Made by a program: the position numbers and the translations under genes
Source of the DNA: Phylloscopus collybita
Taxonomy: Eukaryota > Chordata > Aves > Passeriformes > Phylloscopidae
Assembly (NCBI GenBank): GCA_027886175.1
Contig: JAJNNQ010000019.1
Span: forward strand, 13,254,501-13,318,500
Reading direction: 5' to 3'
Length of the DNA stretch: 64,000 nucleotides
Shown: positions 13,001 through 25,300 of the stretch, piece by piece
Numbering within the stretch: the first letter of the stretch is position 1
Layout of the letters: each line of letters opens with the position of its first letter
Notes under the pieces: generated by a model
The model's database searches: none
Told to the model about the DNA's origin: nothing
The model's input: only the letters and a program-made list of their open reading frames with translations

Positions 13001-16000
13001 GCTGAATTTGTAGATGGGGAGCTTGAAGTAGGTTTCTCTGATGCAGAGATGTCATTGACACCTCTTGAGTGCTCTTCGGATGTGAGAAATGACAATCTTT
13101 CCCTAGCAAACAAGCACACTACCCCCCAAAGTGTTTCCAAGGACAGCTCCTGGCCTGCTGTTACGAATCAAGCAATCTTGAAATCGAAAAGCATGAAATT
13201 ACCCCGAATCAGGAGTATAAAATGTAAACATAAAGAGAAGGTTGCTGGGTTGGAGCCTTCTCTTGCAGAAGAGGATGGTGGTATGAATCGTTGCTCTTCA
13301 GATACCAAAGGCTTCTCTGGCCTTCCAAGTAATTCTCTTCAGAGAAGTGGAAAAGTTGATGGTCAGAAACTGTTAAACAACATGCATGAGAAACCCAGGG
13401 ATTCTGCTGAAATCGAAACAGCCGTGGTGAAGCACGTTCTGTCAGAGCTGAAGGAACTGTCGTATCGGTCCATGAATGATGATGCCAGTGACTCTGGCAC
13501 TCAAAAGGCCACAGTACCTTTGCTTTTCTCTTCTGCCTCTGGTCATGGTCGTTTGCCTATTGAACCAGATTACAAATTCAGCACTTTGTTAATGATGTTG
13601 AAAGATATGCATGACAGTAAGACAAAAGAGCAGCAACTCATGACTGGTCAAAATATAGTCCCATTTCGAAATACCAGCACAGGTGATAGTTCTGGAAGCA
13701 ATTCTGCAAGTGGTCTCAAGTCTTTGTCTATTGTAGGTCCCCCTTATAAAATAGAAAAAAACGGAGATTGTGTCCAGGAAACAGTAACTCCAAACTCCAC
13801 TATAAGCAACTCCTCATTTTCACGCAATCCTCCAACCAAGTTGACAGGGATTGGTACTGGTAAAAGGGAGCCTGCGAGTGCTGCAGTTTCTGGGACAAAT
13901 GGCACAAATTGCATGTCCAAACGCAACTGTTCAAAATCTAAGCAGTCATCAAAGCTTGGAGATAAAACAGTTTCAAACAGAAAGGACTTTAAACCAGGAG
14001 GGCCAAGTAAGTTACTAAGTCGGTTACCCAGAGATTCAGGAGAACATGCATTCCGTGTGCATGGTTCGGTTACCAGTCCTCTAGGGAATGAGGCAGAAGA
14101 TACTGAGAGGAAAGAGTGTATTGATTTAACAGAGCATTCAACTGATGAAGACTCTGCCTGTTTATCTGATGACAATTTAGGTCGTATTGGAAGGAGACCT
14201 GAAGCTGGTAGAAATAATGAGAGCTGCAATTCTGCTGAAAATGGGGAGAGTCCAGACTTGGATTCAGAGGCAAATAGTGAGAGCTCTCTTGGTGATGAGT
14301 CTAATGATATAAATCACGTAGCACCCAAAAAGCGATGGCAGCGTTTTAACCAAAGCAGTGCTAGATCTAATAAGCACACCAGTAGATCTAGGGAACAAGG
14401 AAACTTGGAGAGTGCCTTTGGCCTGAATTCTCGTGGCTTTTCACTGAAGGGAAATGAGTGCTTGGGACGTAGGCATTCCCCTCATTCAAAGGTGCTTGAG
14501 GGAGACCTGGCAGTTCAGGACTTTGAGAATCGTTTAGACTTAGTTGATAAACGTTTGAATGTATGTGGTAAGCCAAACACCAGTGTGATGGACTCAGAAA
14601 CAGAGCTTGGCAACTTTGCTCCCCAGTCTGAATTCTCTGCACAAGGTAAGGGAGCTGGACTTGCGCCAGAGTATTTGTATACATTTTACACTTTTTCATT
14701 TAAAGGATAAGTTACAAAACTTGTGGCTGTCTAACAATGTGAAGATGTCTACCCCTGAGCAGAAGAAATTGTGGGACCTTCTCTGTAAGGATGGAGAACA
14801 AAGGAGGCAGATTAATTATGAGCTTGTACTCAGTTTATTGGTCAGAAAAATTTACGCACATTACAAATCTTTAGTTCTTCCATTGTGAAAGGTAAAATAA
14901 GAATCCTTCTGAGCTTGGGATTTTTTTTTCTAACTTGCACCTTCATAATGTGGTCCTTAGAGCCACAAGCTTGATGTTAGTGGGATAAGTCCGTGCTAGA
15001 AAGTTCCAGGAAACTGAGCCTCAATGGCTGCTCTGTTTTCTATCTTTCATAGTGCTGTTTGACATAGTTTGTCTTTGGTTTGTTCTGTAGGATTTCTTCA
15101 AGACAATGTGTTGGGAGTTTTTTGGGTTTTAGTGTGGAATTTTATTAGGTGCTCACAATGAATTGTGGAGCCCCACAGATCTCGTAATTTACACTTCTGG
15201 TGTGGCTGCCTGATGACTGGAAGAGAGAACAGAAGAGAGGGAAGCTGCCAGGGAGGCTGGGCTGGAGGTGGGTCTGGAATATGGCAGACAGAAGTAAGGC
15301 AGCAGCATTGGAAGGGAAATGACTTAGGAAGAAGGAGGCTTCTGAGGACCAAAAGGCAAGAGAGCCCTGCCTCTTGAGATGGGGACCTTTAGTTAAAGCC
15401 AAAGGAAGAAATAAAAGGGTGTGTGGAAGGAACAGGACCAACAGAACCATATTCAGCATGTACCATCCTCCAGCTTCTGTGGGGAATCTGGGGAAACACC
15501 TTAAAAAAGACAATAAAACCAGGTTTCTGCATAGGTTTCACTAAAGTAAATTGCTCTAATCTACTTGTGATATAAAATAATACAACTCATAATTTTTAGC
15601 CTGTGTACATTCTGCCACTTATGTGTTCCCTCAGTGCACATTTTGATGTGTGTATTTTGCTTTTTGTGGTTGCTGGAGGCTGCCTGCATTTCTGTTTCAA
15701 TTGTGGCAAAGGCAGCTCCTGGCTTGGTGCTTGTGGGACCTGCCCAAGGCAAGTTGCAGCAGGCATGGAAAACAAGCCTGTAGGGTGTAACACATGGGGT
15801 AAAAGTTCTGGTTTTAAGTCATGACCAGCTTAATCATTCACTGGCTGGGTCTGTGTGTTTTTGAGGACTGAAGTCTCTATAGAGCAGGAGAGAGGATGCA
15901 CATTCTGGACTGTGCTGTGTGTTCTTCCTTCACACCGAGATCCGGACAGGTTCTTACGGCTTCATGGTGGTTTGGCAGCTGAAGCATCCCTGCAGTGATG

Positions 16001-19000
16001 CTGTGTGAGGCAAAGATAAAGGTCTGCAGAGAGAGCTAGGGAAGAGGAGGTGCTGAGAGGCAGTAAAGTTAGGAGGGTAGGGGCAGAGGAAGGCAGCAGG
16101 CTCTGAGTGAGGTGGCGATAGTAGAGAGGAGTGTACAGAGTCTTGGTGCTGCACACAGGGATGCAGCATCAGGGCTTGGGTTTGCTGGCAAAAGTGCCAG
16201 ATCAGCAACTGCAGTGTAAAACTAATTCCCCTGCCCTAAACAGCATGTGAGCTCTGTACACACTTCACCCCCTTTTGTACAGATATGCTGTGGGGAGGCA
16301 CCAGCACTGCTGTCCGGGCTGCTGTAACACTAAACCTATAATGCTGTGTTGAGACCATTCCTTTATGCTGGGCAAAGCCTAGAAAGTAGAGGAACTGATG
16401 CTGGAAACTGGACTGACTGCAGTGCTTTGAGGAGATGTGGCCCATCCTTGCCCACAGCAGGCAACTTCAGTGTAAGAGATCAGAACAGATGGCAGTCACA
16501 ACTGTGCCATTTCTGCTAAGCTCAAACTGCATAAAGCCTTCTTCATAGTTAAATGGCAACATCGGGTGTAATTTTGCCACAAACCTTGTACAGTGGTTTA
16601 GAGCAAATAAGGCAAAAGTGAAGATTGGTGGAATTGGCTGATGTAAACCAATTTTATAAATAATAGTTTCATCAGGTCTGTGATTTGCCATTGTCACTCT
16701 GCATTTAGGATTCTTGTACGAGATTCCCTTTGGGAACAAAAAGCCAGCCCTTCTGGCACAGTGCTGTGTACTCTGCTGCATGGCTTTGGGGCGCTAAATA
16801 GTTGCCTGGTGAGGAAACTCATCCCATAACTTGCTTATATGCTGAAATGTGTGTTTCACTCAGACACCTGCACAGAGTGTTAATAGAGGCTGAAAATAGC
16901 TGTGTTTGAGAAAGTTGTTTCTTTCTTCTGTTTTGGCCAAGTTTGACATTTTCATACTTGTTTAACCACAAAGCCACAATAAAATGTAGCAGTCTTGTCC
17001 AACATCCCTGTTCAGAAGTGTTGCATTGAAATGCTTTGTTACAAAATCCTTCCATTGTAAAGAAGAAAAAGTCACCTACAAATGAAATGAAGCAAAAAGA
17101 ATATTTATTGTTTGTTCAAAAACTTCCAGGAGACTGCTTGTGTTTTCATGACTAGGGGAAATCTCTGGGCAGTATTATTTAATGATTTTGAATGCTAAAA
17201 AAGGAGAATAGTCAGAGATACTCAGAGGTATTCTGGGAAGTGAGAAAAAGACATAAATGTGCATCAACTTGCTTTTGCAGCTTGCTGAGATGTTACAGAG
17301 TGTAAGGGTTCAGTTTTTTGGAGCTTGCCATGCGTTGGCGTGTTGTGGCACGGGTGGTTAGGGTTGTGGTGAGGAAACACCTTTTACCTTGCAATGGTAC
17401 CACACTGTGCAGAGACAAGAAGTGTCACAGTCGCTGGCTCCCTGATCTCATTGTGGAACAAACAAAGCAATAAATGGGCTCACAGTAACAGATGGGGAAT
17501 TTGTAGTATATAAAAAAATGCCAGGGAGGAGGGGAAGGGAAGGATTTAAGCTTACGTGTTCCTAGTGAAACTAGTGACTGAACTGTGTTACGGGAAAACA
17601 GTGTTTTCCTGTGCCCCTGCACTAAAACCAAAAGAGTTTGGGTAAACAGCAAAAGAGTAATGAGTTACTAATGGCCTTTGGTTCTGGTAGAAGTACTGCA
17701 GGCAAGTTAGCTGTAGCTTGTAGGGACATGTTGGGTGATATTTCAGGAGCCTCTCAGTCTGATGTGTTTTGATTTCTTCCCTGAACTGCTTGAAGTTCTT
17801 AAAAATCCCCTCTGCTAAGTTGGGATTTTGGAAAATAGGAAACTCAAAAATTCTTTAGGCTGTCTCAAAGAATTATCAGCTCTTCCCACACAGAACCTCT
17901 GGAAGAGAAGGCAGAACAGCTATTATTCACAGATGTCTTGTGATCATGTCAGAAACACAGTCTTTCCTTTTTCTTAGCACATTCAGAGAGGAAGCGCCTT
18001 AGAAAGCCGAGTAAACGGCTTCTGGAATATGCAGAAGAATATGATCACTTGTTTGCACCCAAGAAAAAATCAAAGAAGGGCCAGGAGCAATTGCAAAAGG
18101 TGGGTGGAGGCCAATGTGCTCTTTGTGGTTATTACTCCAGGGTTCTTGTCTATGTGTGTTTATTTTCTTGGTGGCTGAGTGTTCTTGCTGTGTGCAGTGC
18201 CATGCAGGATGAATGTTTTCACCAACATATTTCACCATGCCAGGTGAATTCTGTGACGAGGTCTGAATTTGAAGGAGGCGTTCCTGCACAATGCAGTCCT
18301 AACAGAGATACCCAGCGGGGGCCAAGTTCTTTGGTTTCAACTCCATCTTCAACCAAAGAGTCCCCTCCCGTCCTTGAAGCAGAGTGTTCCCTCTCAGAAC
18401 TAGGATCCCACTCCACTGATCCCCCTAATCAAGTTCCAGGAGGATCTTCAGATTTTCCAGAGGTGGTGGTTCTGTCTTCCTCAGATGCTTCTGAAGTTTC
18501 TGCTTCTCCAGATGCAGAAGAGGGATTCCTGAAATCAGGTAAGTGGCAGGTTGTGTGATGCTGCTTTTGTAAGTGAAAGTAACACAAGTTCAGTAGAAAA
18601 TGATGCTTGGGGCAGCGTGAAAAGGTGCTGTTGCTCTGTTTGTTCTTGCCTTCCTTCACTCACTGACTGACTGTGTTGAGAAGGGAGAGAGGGCAGGTGC
18701 AAGGGTCCCCAGTGACCTGGTACTGTGGGCATTCTATAGACTGTGGTGGTCCTCCTTAGATCCTGGCACAGAATGCCTCTTCTGTCCAAATGAAGGAGGC
18801 CACAACTCCTTCTCTGAGTCTTTGCTGTCTGTGCTTCCAAACAGTGACATTTCTTTAGCTCAACAGTCTCTTGTTGCTGTAAACCCCTTTGGATGAACAT
18901 TGCTGGACTGAGGGTGATGCACAAAGTCTAAGCTGCATTGCTCATGGAGTGATCTTTCCCTCTCCTAGAGACCTCAGGGAACTGTAGCACAAAATTCCCT

Positions 19001-19265
19001 CTGGAAAAACTTTCTCCTTAAGAGGTTCTAAGTATCTGTAGAAATTTTTGGAGACTTCTGTGAGCAGCAAGCCAGGACCTTGGCTCTCAGTAAGGCATGG
19101 TGTGAAAGGAGTGTGGTCTGAGGGGCTTTTTCCCTTTCCAACAGTGCTAGTCCAGGGTCTCCTTTATGTTTATTCTCTGATAATATCTAAAGACATGTCC
19201 AGAGTTGAAGTCGTGGTGTTCTGGCTGTGCTGACTTGGACGGAACACTGTTCCTAAAGGGCTTGT

Positions 19266-19309
<44 letters not shown>

Positions 19310-22300
19310 ACCAAAAAACCACCACCCAACCAAACAGGCAGATTTATGGTCAGTGGGAGGTCAGTTAGCCTGTCATGTGTGAGGGAAGAGGGATTGCCTC
19401 TGGAGATTTGTCACATGAAGTGGGAAGTTAGAGGGGATTAAAGGAGGAAAAACTGAGGATGTGAACCCAAGTTTGGAGGTGCAGGAGAACAGAACAGGCT
19501 GCAGCAGTGGGAGCAAACACCTAGTGTGCAGAGTTTGTGTAGCTCTTCCCCTCACCTCTTGCTGAAGCACACACAGTGGGCAGAAGCTTGTCTTGAGGGT
19601 TAGGAGTGTGATGGATGAGCTGTGCCTGCAGAGGTGTCAAAGGGCACAGCTGAGATTGTCGAAGCCAGCAGATGAATGGGGTGGGATGGGTAACAGACTG
19701 TGTCTGTGAAGTGTCTGCACTCAACATCAGCATTTCCTGGTTCTAAGTTTATACTGTTGCCAAAATTAGTGAAGGAGCCTAGGTCTAACAACTTGCTACC
19801 TCCCAAGGGCAGGATGAAGCTTGAGTAGGAAATAGTGCAAGCTGCACTTAGTTTTGTTGGGGTATCTTTTCTCAAGTAGGTTAAACCAGGATTGTGATCC
19901 TCAGCCTGTTTACTACAGCAGCATGAGGGCTGCTGTGAGGGGTGTGGGAGTGTAGGCAGGGCTGTGGCAGTGGTAGGACTGGCTTATGCAGATCAAAGTG
20001 TTTGGGAAATTACGATGTGAATTGTGCTGCCAGCATGTGTTACCTGCTGGCAGTGAGTTCACAGCCTCTCTTCTGTGGGTGGATTTTTATATTACATATT
20101 GAGGTGAGCCTGAAGGTCATGGCAGACTGAGGTCTGTTTTTATTGAAGTTGTACAGAACCAGGTAATTGGCATCTCTGCCCTAGGAGCTTATGATCCCAA
20201 AGACAGGGTGAAGCAGATTGTTTTGAACTGTCAGCTGCTATTTACTTAATGGTCTTAATCTGGTTGAAGACAAGAAAACCCCTGTTTATCTGATGTGAAG
20301 GGTTTCATTGCAGGAAACTTGGAAAGCAAGCGTCAAAGGAAGCCCACTAAAAAGCTCTTGGAATCCAATGACTTGGACACTACCTTTATGCCAAAGAAGG
20401 AGGAATGGACTCCCCAAAAGAAGGTACTTTCCTTCTTTTTTCCTTCTTTAGAAAACAGGCCTAGACAGCAGATCCTGCTAAACAAGACACAGTGCAATGG
20501 GATGTGTCTTTGTATTGCCTGCAGCCCAGGAGCCAAGGTCCACCCTTCCCAAAGGTGCTGGTTCCTGTGTTTATGATGAAATAATCCACTGTCCCCCACC
20601 CCTCCCCAGCTGTAATGGAGATTGGATAGTTTTGGCTTAAAATCTTTTTTAAAAATTGATATACGTGGAAAAGGAGTCATCTGGATGCTGGCTGGGAAGG
20701 TATGAGCAGAAATGTTCTGCACAGAGGCTTTCTGTCATTACAGTGTAGCTTGAACTTGAACCTAAGGCTCTGTCCTTTTCCATCAGATTTCCTCTGCGCG
20801 GTGTTTTCTTTGTTACTTTCCCAAGTGAGCTGATGAATGCATGCAAGTGCAGAACTTGAAGCAGGATGGAGGCTTGAGGTGAATCACATGTAGGGCATCA
20901 TGTTTGGTTGTCGCTGTGGGACACAATGAATGAGACTAGGAGTAGTGGTTCAGAAGGCTGATGCTCTGAAAAAGGGGCTGGTTTATTTATTCTCAGAACC
21001 TATTTTTATACTTTTCTACAATGTGCCCACCTAAGAGGTGGGATCCTTTGACCCATTGGTCACACCAAGGGTCAACAAGCAAAGTCTCTCTTTAGGAGAG
21101 AAATGTGAAAAACAAGATAGTTTACAGAGTGTGACTTTGTTTACCATTTTAGATCTCTGGGAAAGAACTTGAGAAAAGCCCAAACATGACAAGCAGTGAC
21201 TACGTTTGGTTCAGATTTTTAAAGAAAATTTCAGTGTATTTCAGTCTTAAGGTCCTGTAAAAGTGTAAACTCAGAAGACAGTGTCTTTTCCTAGCACCTT
21301 AGAGAGTATTAGCAGCCTTTTTGGGAGAGCACAGGAAGCAGTGAATGGTGCTGATGAGCACAAGACACATCAGACTCTGCATTCCTCCCTGCCCAGAGAC
21401 AGACTTATACATGTGTGATCACACACACAAACCAAGTATTTTCTTGTAAAATCTCTAATGACTGATGAATTCATGACCTGGATGGTAAATTCAATGTTGC
21501 ATCATTCCAAAATGTTTCATGGCTGAGGAGTGTGTGCCTCTGTTTTCATCTGGTGACTTGACTCTTTCTCCTGTGTGTTTGCAGGGTACTGGCCCTTCAG
21601 AGAGTGACAGCTCTGAGCTTTACTCACCAGCCCACTTCCAGGACCTGGGAGAAGGTAAGTGAAGGCAGGCATAGTAGGGTAGAATGTTGTGACATTTGGA
21701 TCAGTGCCTGTGGCACTGTGTGTAAGTGCTTGGTGTTCTGGGTTCAGCAGCCCAGCAGAAGCTGCTTAAACCAGTATAACTTGGTGGCTCTCCGATGGCT
21801 GCAGGGCAGAGTGCCTGAGGGCTGGTATTGCCCTTAGGCATTCAAAGAATATAGGACCAGCCTGAAGCCCTCAGAAAGGCTGCAGAACTTGCTGGTGTCA
21901 GCTGCAGCAAGAGAATTATTTCTGCATTTTCCTTAAATGGTCTTTCTGTTGCATCCCAGCTTCTGACAAGCTCTTGGAGAAACAGCGGAAGCGGAAGAGG
22001 CAGCGCCATACCTCTGCTGCAGTCCATTCCAAGAAGGAGAAAAATGAGGAGAGACTGGGGGAGACCCCACACTCTGAGGTACTATTGGGTCTTCATGACC
22101 TCATCCCTATAACGTGTTTCTACTTCCCAGGGTACTTGGCAGAGCCTAAACAAGAGGCATCTTTTGGCCTGTCAGTTTGTCCCTCTGATACGATGCATGA
22201 GCTGGGGTTAGGCTGAAAACACCTCCTTGATCTAGTAGCTATTTTATAATGATGCTGAACTCAGGCTCTCTTTTCAAACTGCTACTCGGCTAATTCTCTG

Positions 22301-25300
22301 TTAGAGAGGCTGTTCTGAATTCATGGAACCAGGTTTTGCCTGGCATCTTGCTTTGCACCTCAAAAAAATCAAACTGCTGTAAAAGGTCTTCTCTGGGGGT
22401 GGGACTCTTGCCCCTTTGACCCACCAGTATGAAGCACAAGCACTAGACTGGACTTCAGCCCCTTCTGCTTGCACCTGAACACCAGGATGAGCCAAGAACC
22501 CTACTGGAGGGGCTGGGGGGGTCTGTCTGTGACTGCTCTCAAGAGCCTCTGATTGCATTCTGCCATCCAGCAGAAAGGGATAAGCGGGGCCGCTCCCTCT
22601 ACTATGTATTAGCAGGGTCAGCATACAAATATCTCTGACAAGCACATTTTGCCTTTTAGGAATGAGCCAGTTTTCAGCAAGTGTAGGGGAAGCAAGACTT
22701 CCTGGGAGAGGCAGGACACCTCCGGGCCTCTCTCCATCGCCTCTCACTTCCAGTGGCCCAGGTTCAGCAGCAGGCAGGATAGTCAGTATGTATTTCAGGA
22801 GCCAATTATAGATAAATATTGTTATATTTGTTGTTGTAACACAGTTTACAGGAGAGCACAAACCTCACACTACTTTAAACAGTTCCAGCCATCCTGCTGC
22901 GTTTTGGAAAGGGCATTTCTGATAAAGTTAATAAATTGGGGTAATACCATTGGTCCATGTAAGCTTTCCTGTGCTGGTGTTAGTGTTCTTTTTGAGATGT
23001 GCTCAGCTGGACTAATGTTTTAAAACAACCTGTACAAATACCTTTGCAAGTGCTGGGCCAGGGCAGTTAACATTGTCTGCTGTATTCCTGAAGAGACAGC
23101 AAATTCTCTATGAAAAGAGGGGTAGTTCAGAGCAGCAAAGATCTAGGCCATGGCTCTGAATCCTGTACCCACCACTCACTGCAGAGGAAACCCAGTCTTA
23201 AGTGCCTCCAGCTGTAGACATCTGTATTGAGCACCAGAAGTCAGGTACGATGTAAACCATGCCAAAAAAAAAAAAAAAATGTCAATGCTTGGCACCTTTG
23301 CCAGCATCCTTTCTATGTAATTATGTCTCTTTAGCTGCTGTGGTGGGTGTTCATTCCCTGGCTTAGGTGAGGTGCTTGGGTTCTGGTGAGTATTGGGATG
23401 CTGTGGAGGTGGAGTTGTGCTTTCATGTGGAATTCAGACTATGCTGGTCCCTCAGTGACTGCACACTGGGCAAGGACCACCACTTGCTAGAAAAAATACA
23501 TGGTCTGATGATACAGCACAGTGAAGCCTTGGATCCAGCTGCCTTGCAAGGAAAGGAGGGCAGAGGAAAGCTTGTCAGCCTGGGGTGAGCTAAGCAGCTT
23601 TCTCTGACCTTGCCCGTCTGTGGAGCCAGGAGTGCAAATTTACAACATCAGAGCAGTAAGAGACTGACAGAATGGGATGGAAAATGCTGTTGAAATGGTT
23701 GTCAAGGTTGTGAGCCAAGGTCAGGCTGTGCCAAAGAACAGGTCAGGCTTTGGGATTGTGCCAGGCACAGCAGCAGGGATAGTTCTGGAAGAAGACCTGG
23801 GATGAGCCCTTTCTGCAGGAGGTATGTAGTGTTGCAGTGCTTGTGCTGGGCAGAGAAAGGAGGGGAAACAGTGACAGGTCCTTGAGTGATGGCCTTGAGT
23901 GGCAGTGCCCTTTTCTGTGTTCACGAAAGGTGGGCCTTGCCCATCCTGCCTAGCTCTGATATCCCTTCCCTGGGCAGTACCTCTGTAAGGTATGTTGGAC
24001 TGGCAATAGCCTGTAGTTGGCTTCTTTCTTTTTTTTTTTTTTTTTTTTGGTTACTTGGTTGGTTGGTTTTTTTCTTTTTTTCTCTCAATAAAGTCAGTTT
24101 ATACCATTCATCTTTGTATTGTGTACTTCAGTGTACCCTCAGTGCGTCTGTGCTGCTCCACAGAAGGCACTTGGCTTTAAAGTATCCCCAAATAAAATCA
24201 TACTGCTGCTTTCAGGGAAGAGAGGAAACAACCAACAGTTCCAGGCAAAGAAAGCATCATTATCTGAGCAGAATACTAGCTCCAGGTTCTTCCAGCTTTA
24301 AACTTTAGAAGATCTCTATGTCCTTTATTTGCCCAGATTCAGAATGCCTTCAAAAAGCATTCAGTTCAGCTTACAAGCTTCAGTAGCACCACAGCTCAGA
24401 CTTTCCCATACAGAAAGTGGTGCAAAGCTCCCTCTCGTGATTGTTAGCTGGACAGCCTGCACCAAGCAGGGCTGGAGATGTGGGAGTGATGGCTGCTACT
24501 TCTGCCAGCAGTTTGAATTCCTCAAAAGGTCTCTCAGGTGTACTGTTTGTGCCTGGGTATACAATGGCTACAGCTTGGTGACCCAGGGAGGACCTGGCAG
24601 CTGTGCACTGAGATCACTCAGCTACCTGTAGTGAGCTGGCATATTTGAAAGTGGCAGAGTCCTTAAAATGTTCTGGCTCAAAGCATGTAGCTAAAGGCAT
24701 CACTTTATTGCTGTATTAATGGTCCTTAAATTGTACCTGCTCTGGAGTAGCAGCTGGGGCTGGTGAGGCCACTGAAGGGTTCTCTAAACCTCCCAAGTGG
24801 GCTGGAAGCTGGCAGGATGGTGTTTCCTGGCCTTCAGTAGCCTGTGCTGATAAAATCCGTGGCACTGCTGCTCAGTGTAGCTGCAGGACCAGCTGTATTT
24901 TGTGGTAGAAACAAGTGTCTGTCTCTAGGGTACCTGCTATTCCCTCTTAACAGTGCCTGCCAGGTCCCATGGGCACTGTGGGAAGCCTTTTGGCAGGATC
25001 CTTGGCTTGCCCCATGAGTGTGTGGTTGTGCCTTTATCATTTGAAACCTACCCTCTCCCCAGGATGCTCTTTCACCAGTGGATGTTACAGGCAGTGCTGT
25101 TCACTCATACGGGACAGTGGGAGACTCCCCACCTCAGTCAGGATGAGGTGTAAACATCCTGCTGTGCTGCTCATTTTGGGGTTGGCTGACTTCATACCAA
25201 CACAGGCCTTGAGTACCTTTGTGTTTCTATTTTACGTGGGTTAGGACAAGCTGAGATAAGTGTAGAGGGAAAATGTAATTCATTTAGTGTGTGAGAGGTG

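Noticed and set aside
21405..21435. CA/TG palindrome (TGTGTGATCACACACACA)
   Set aside because: Short and common in intronic DNA; no associated feature.
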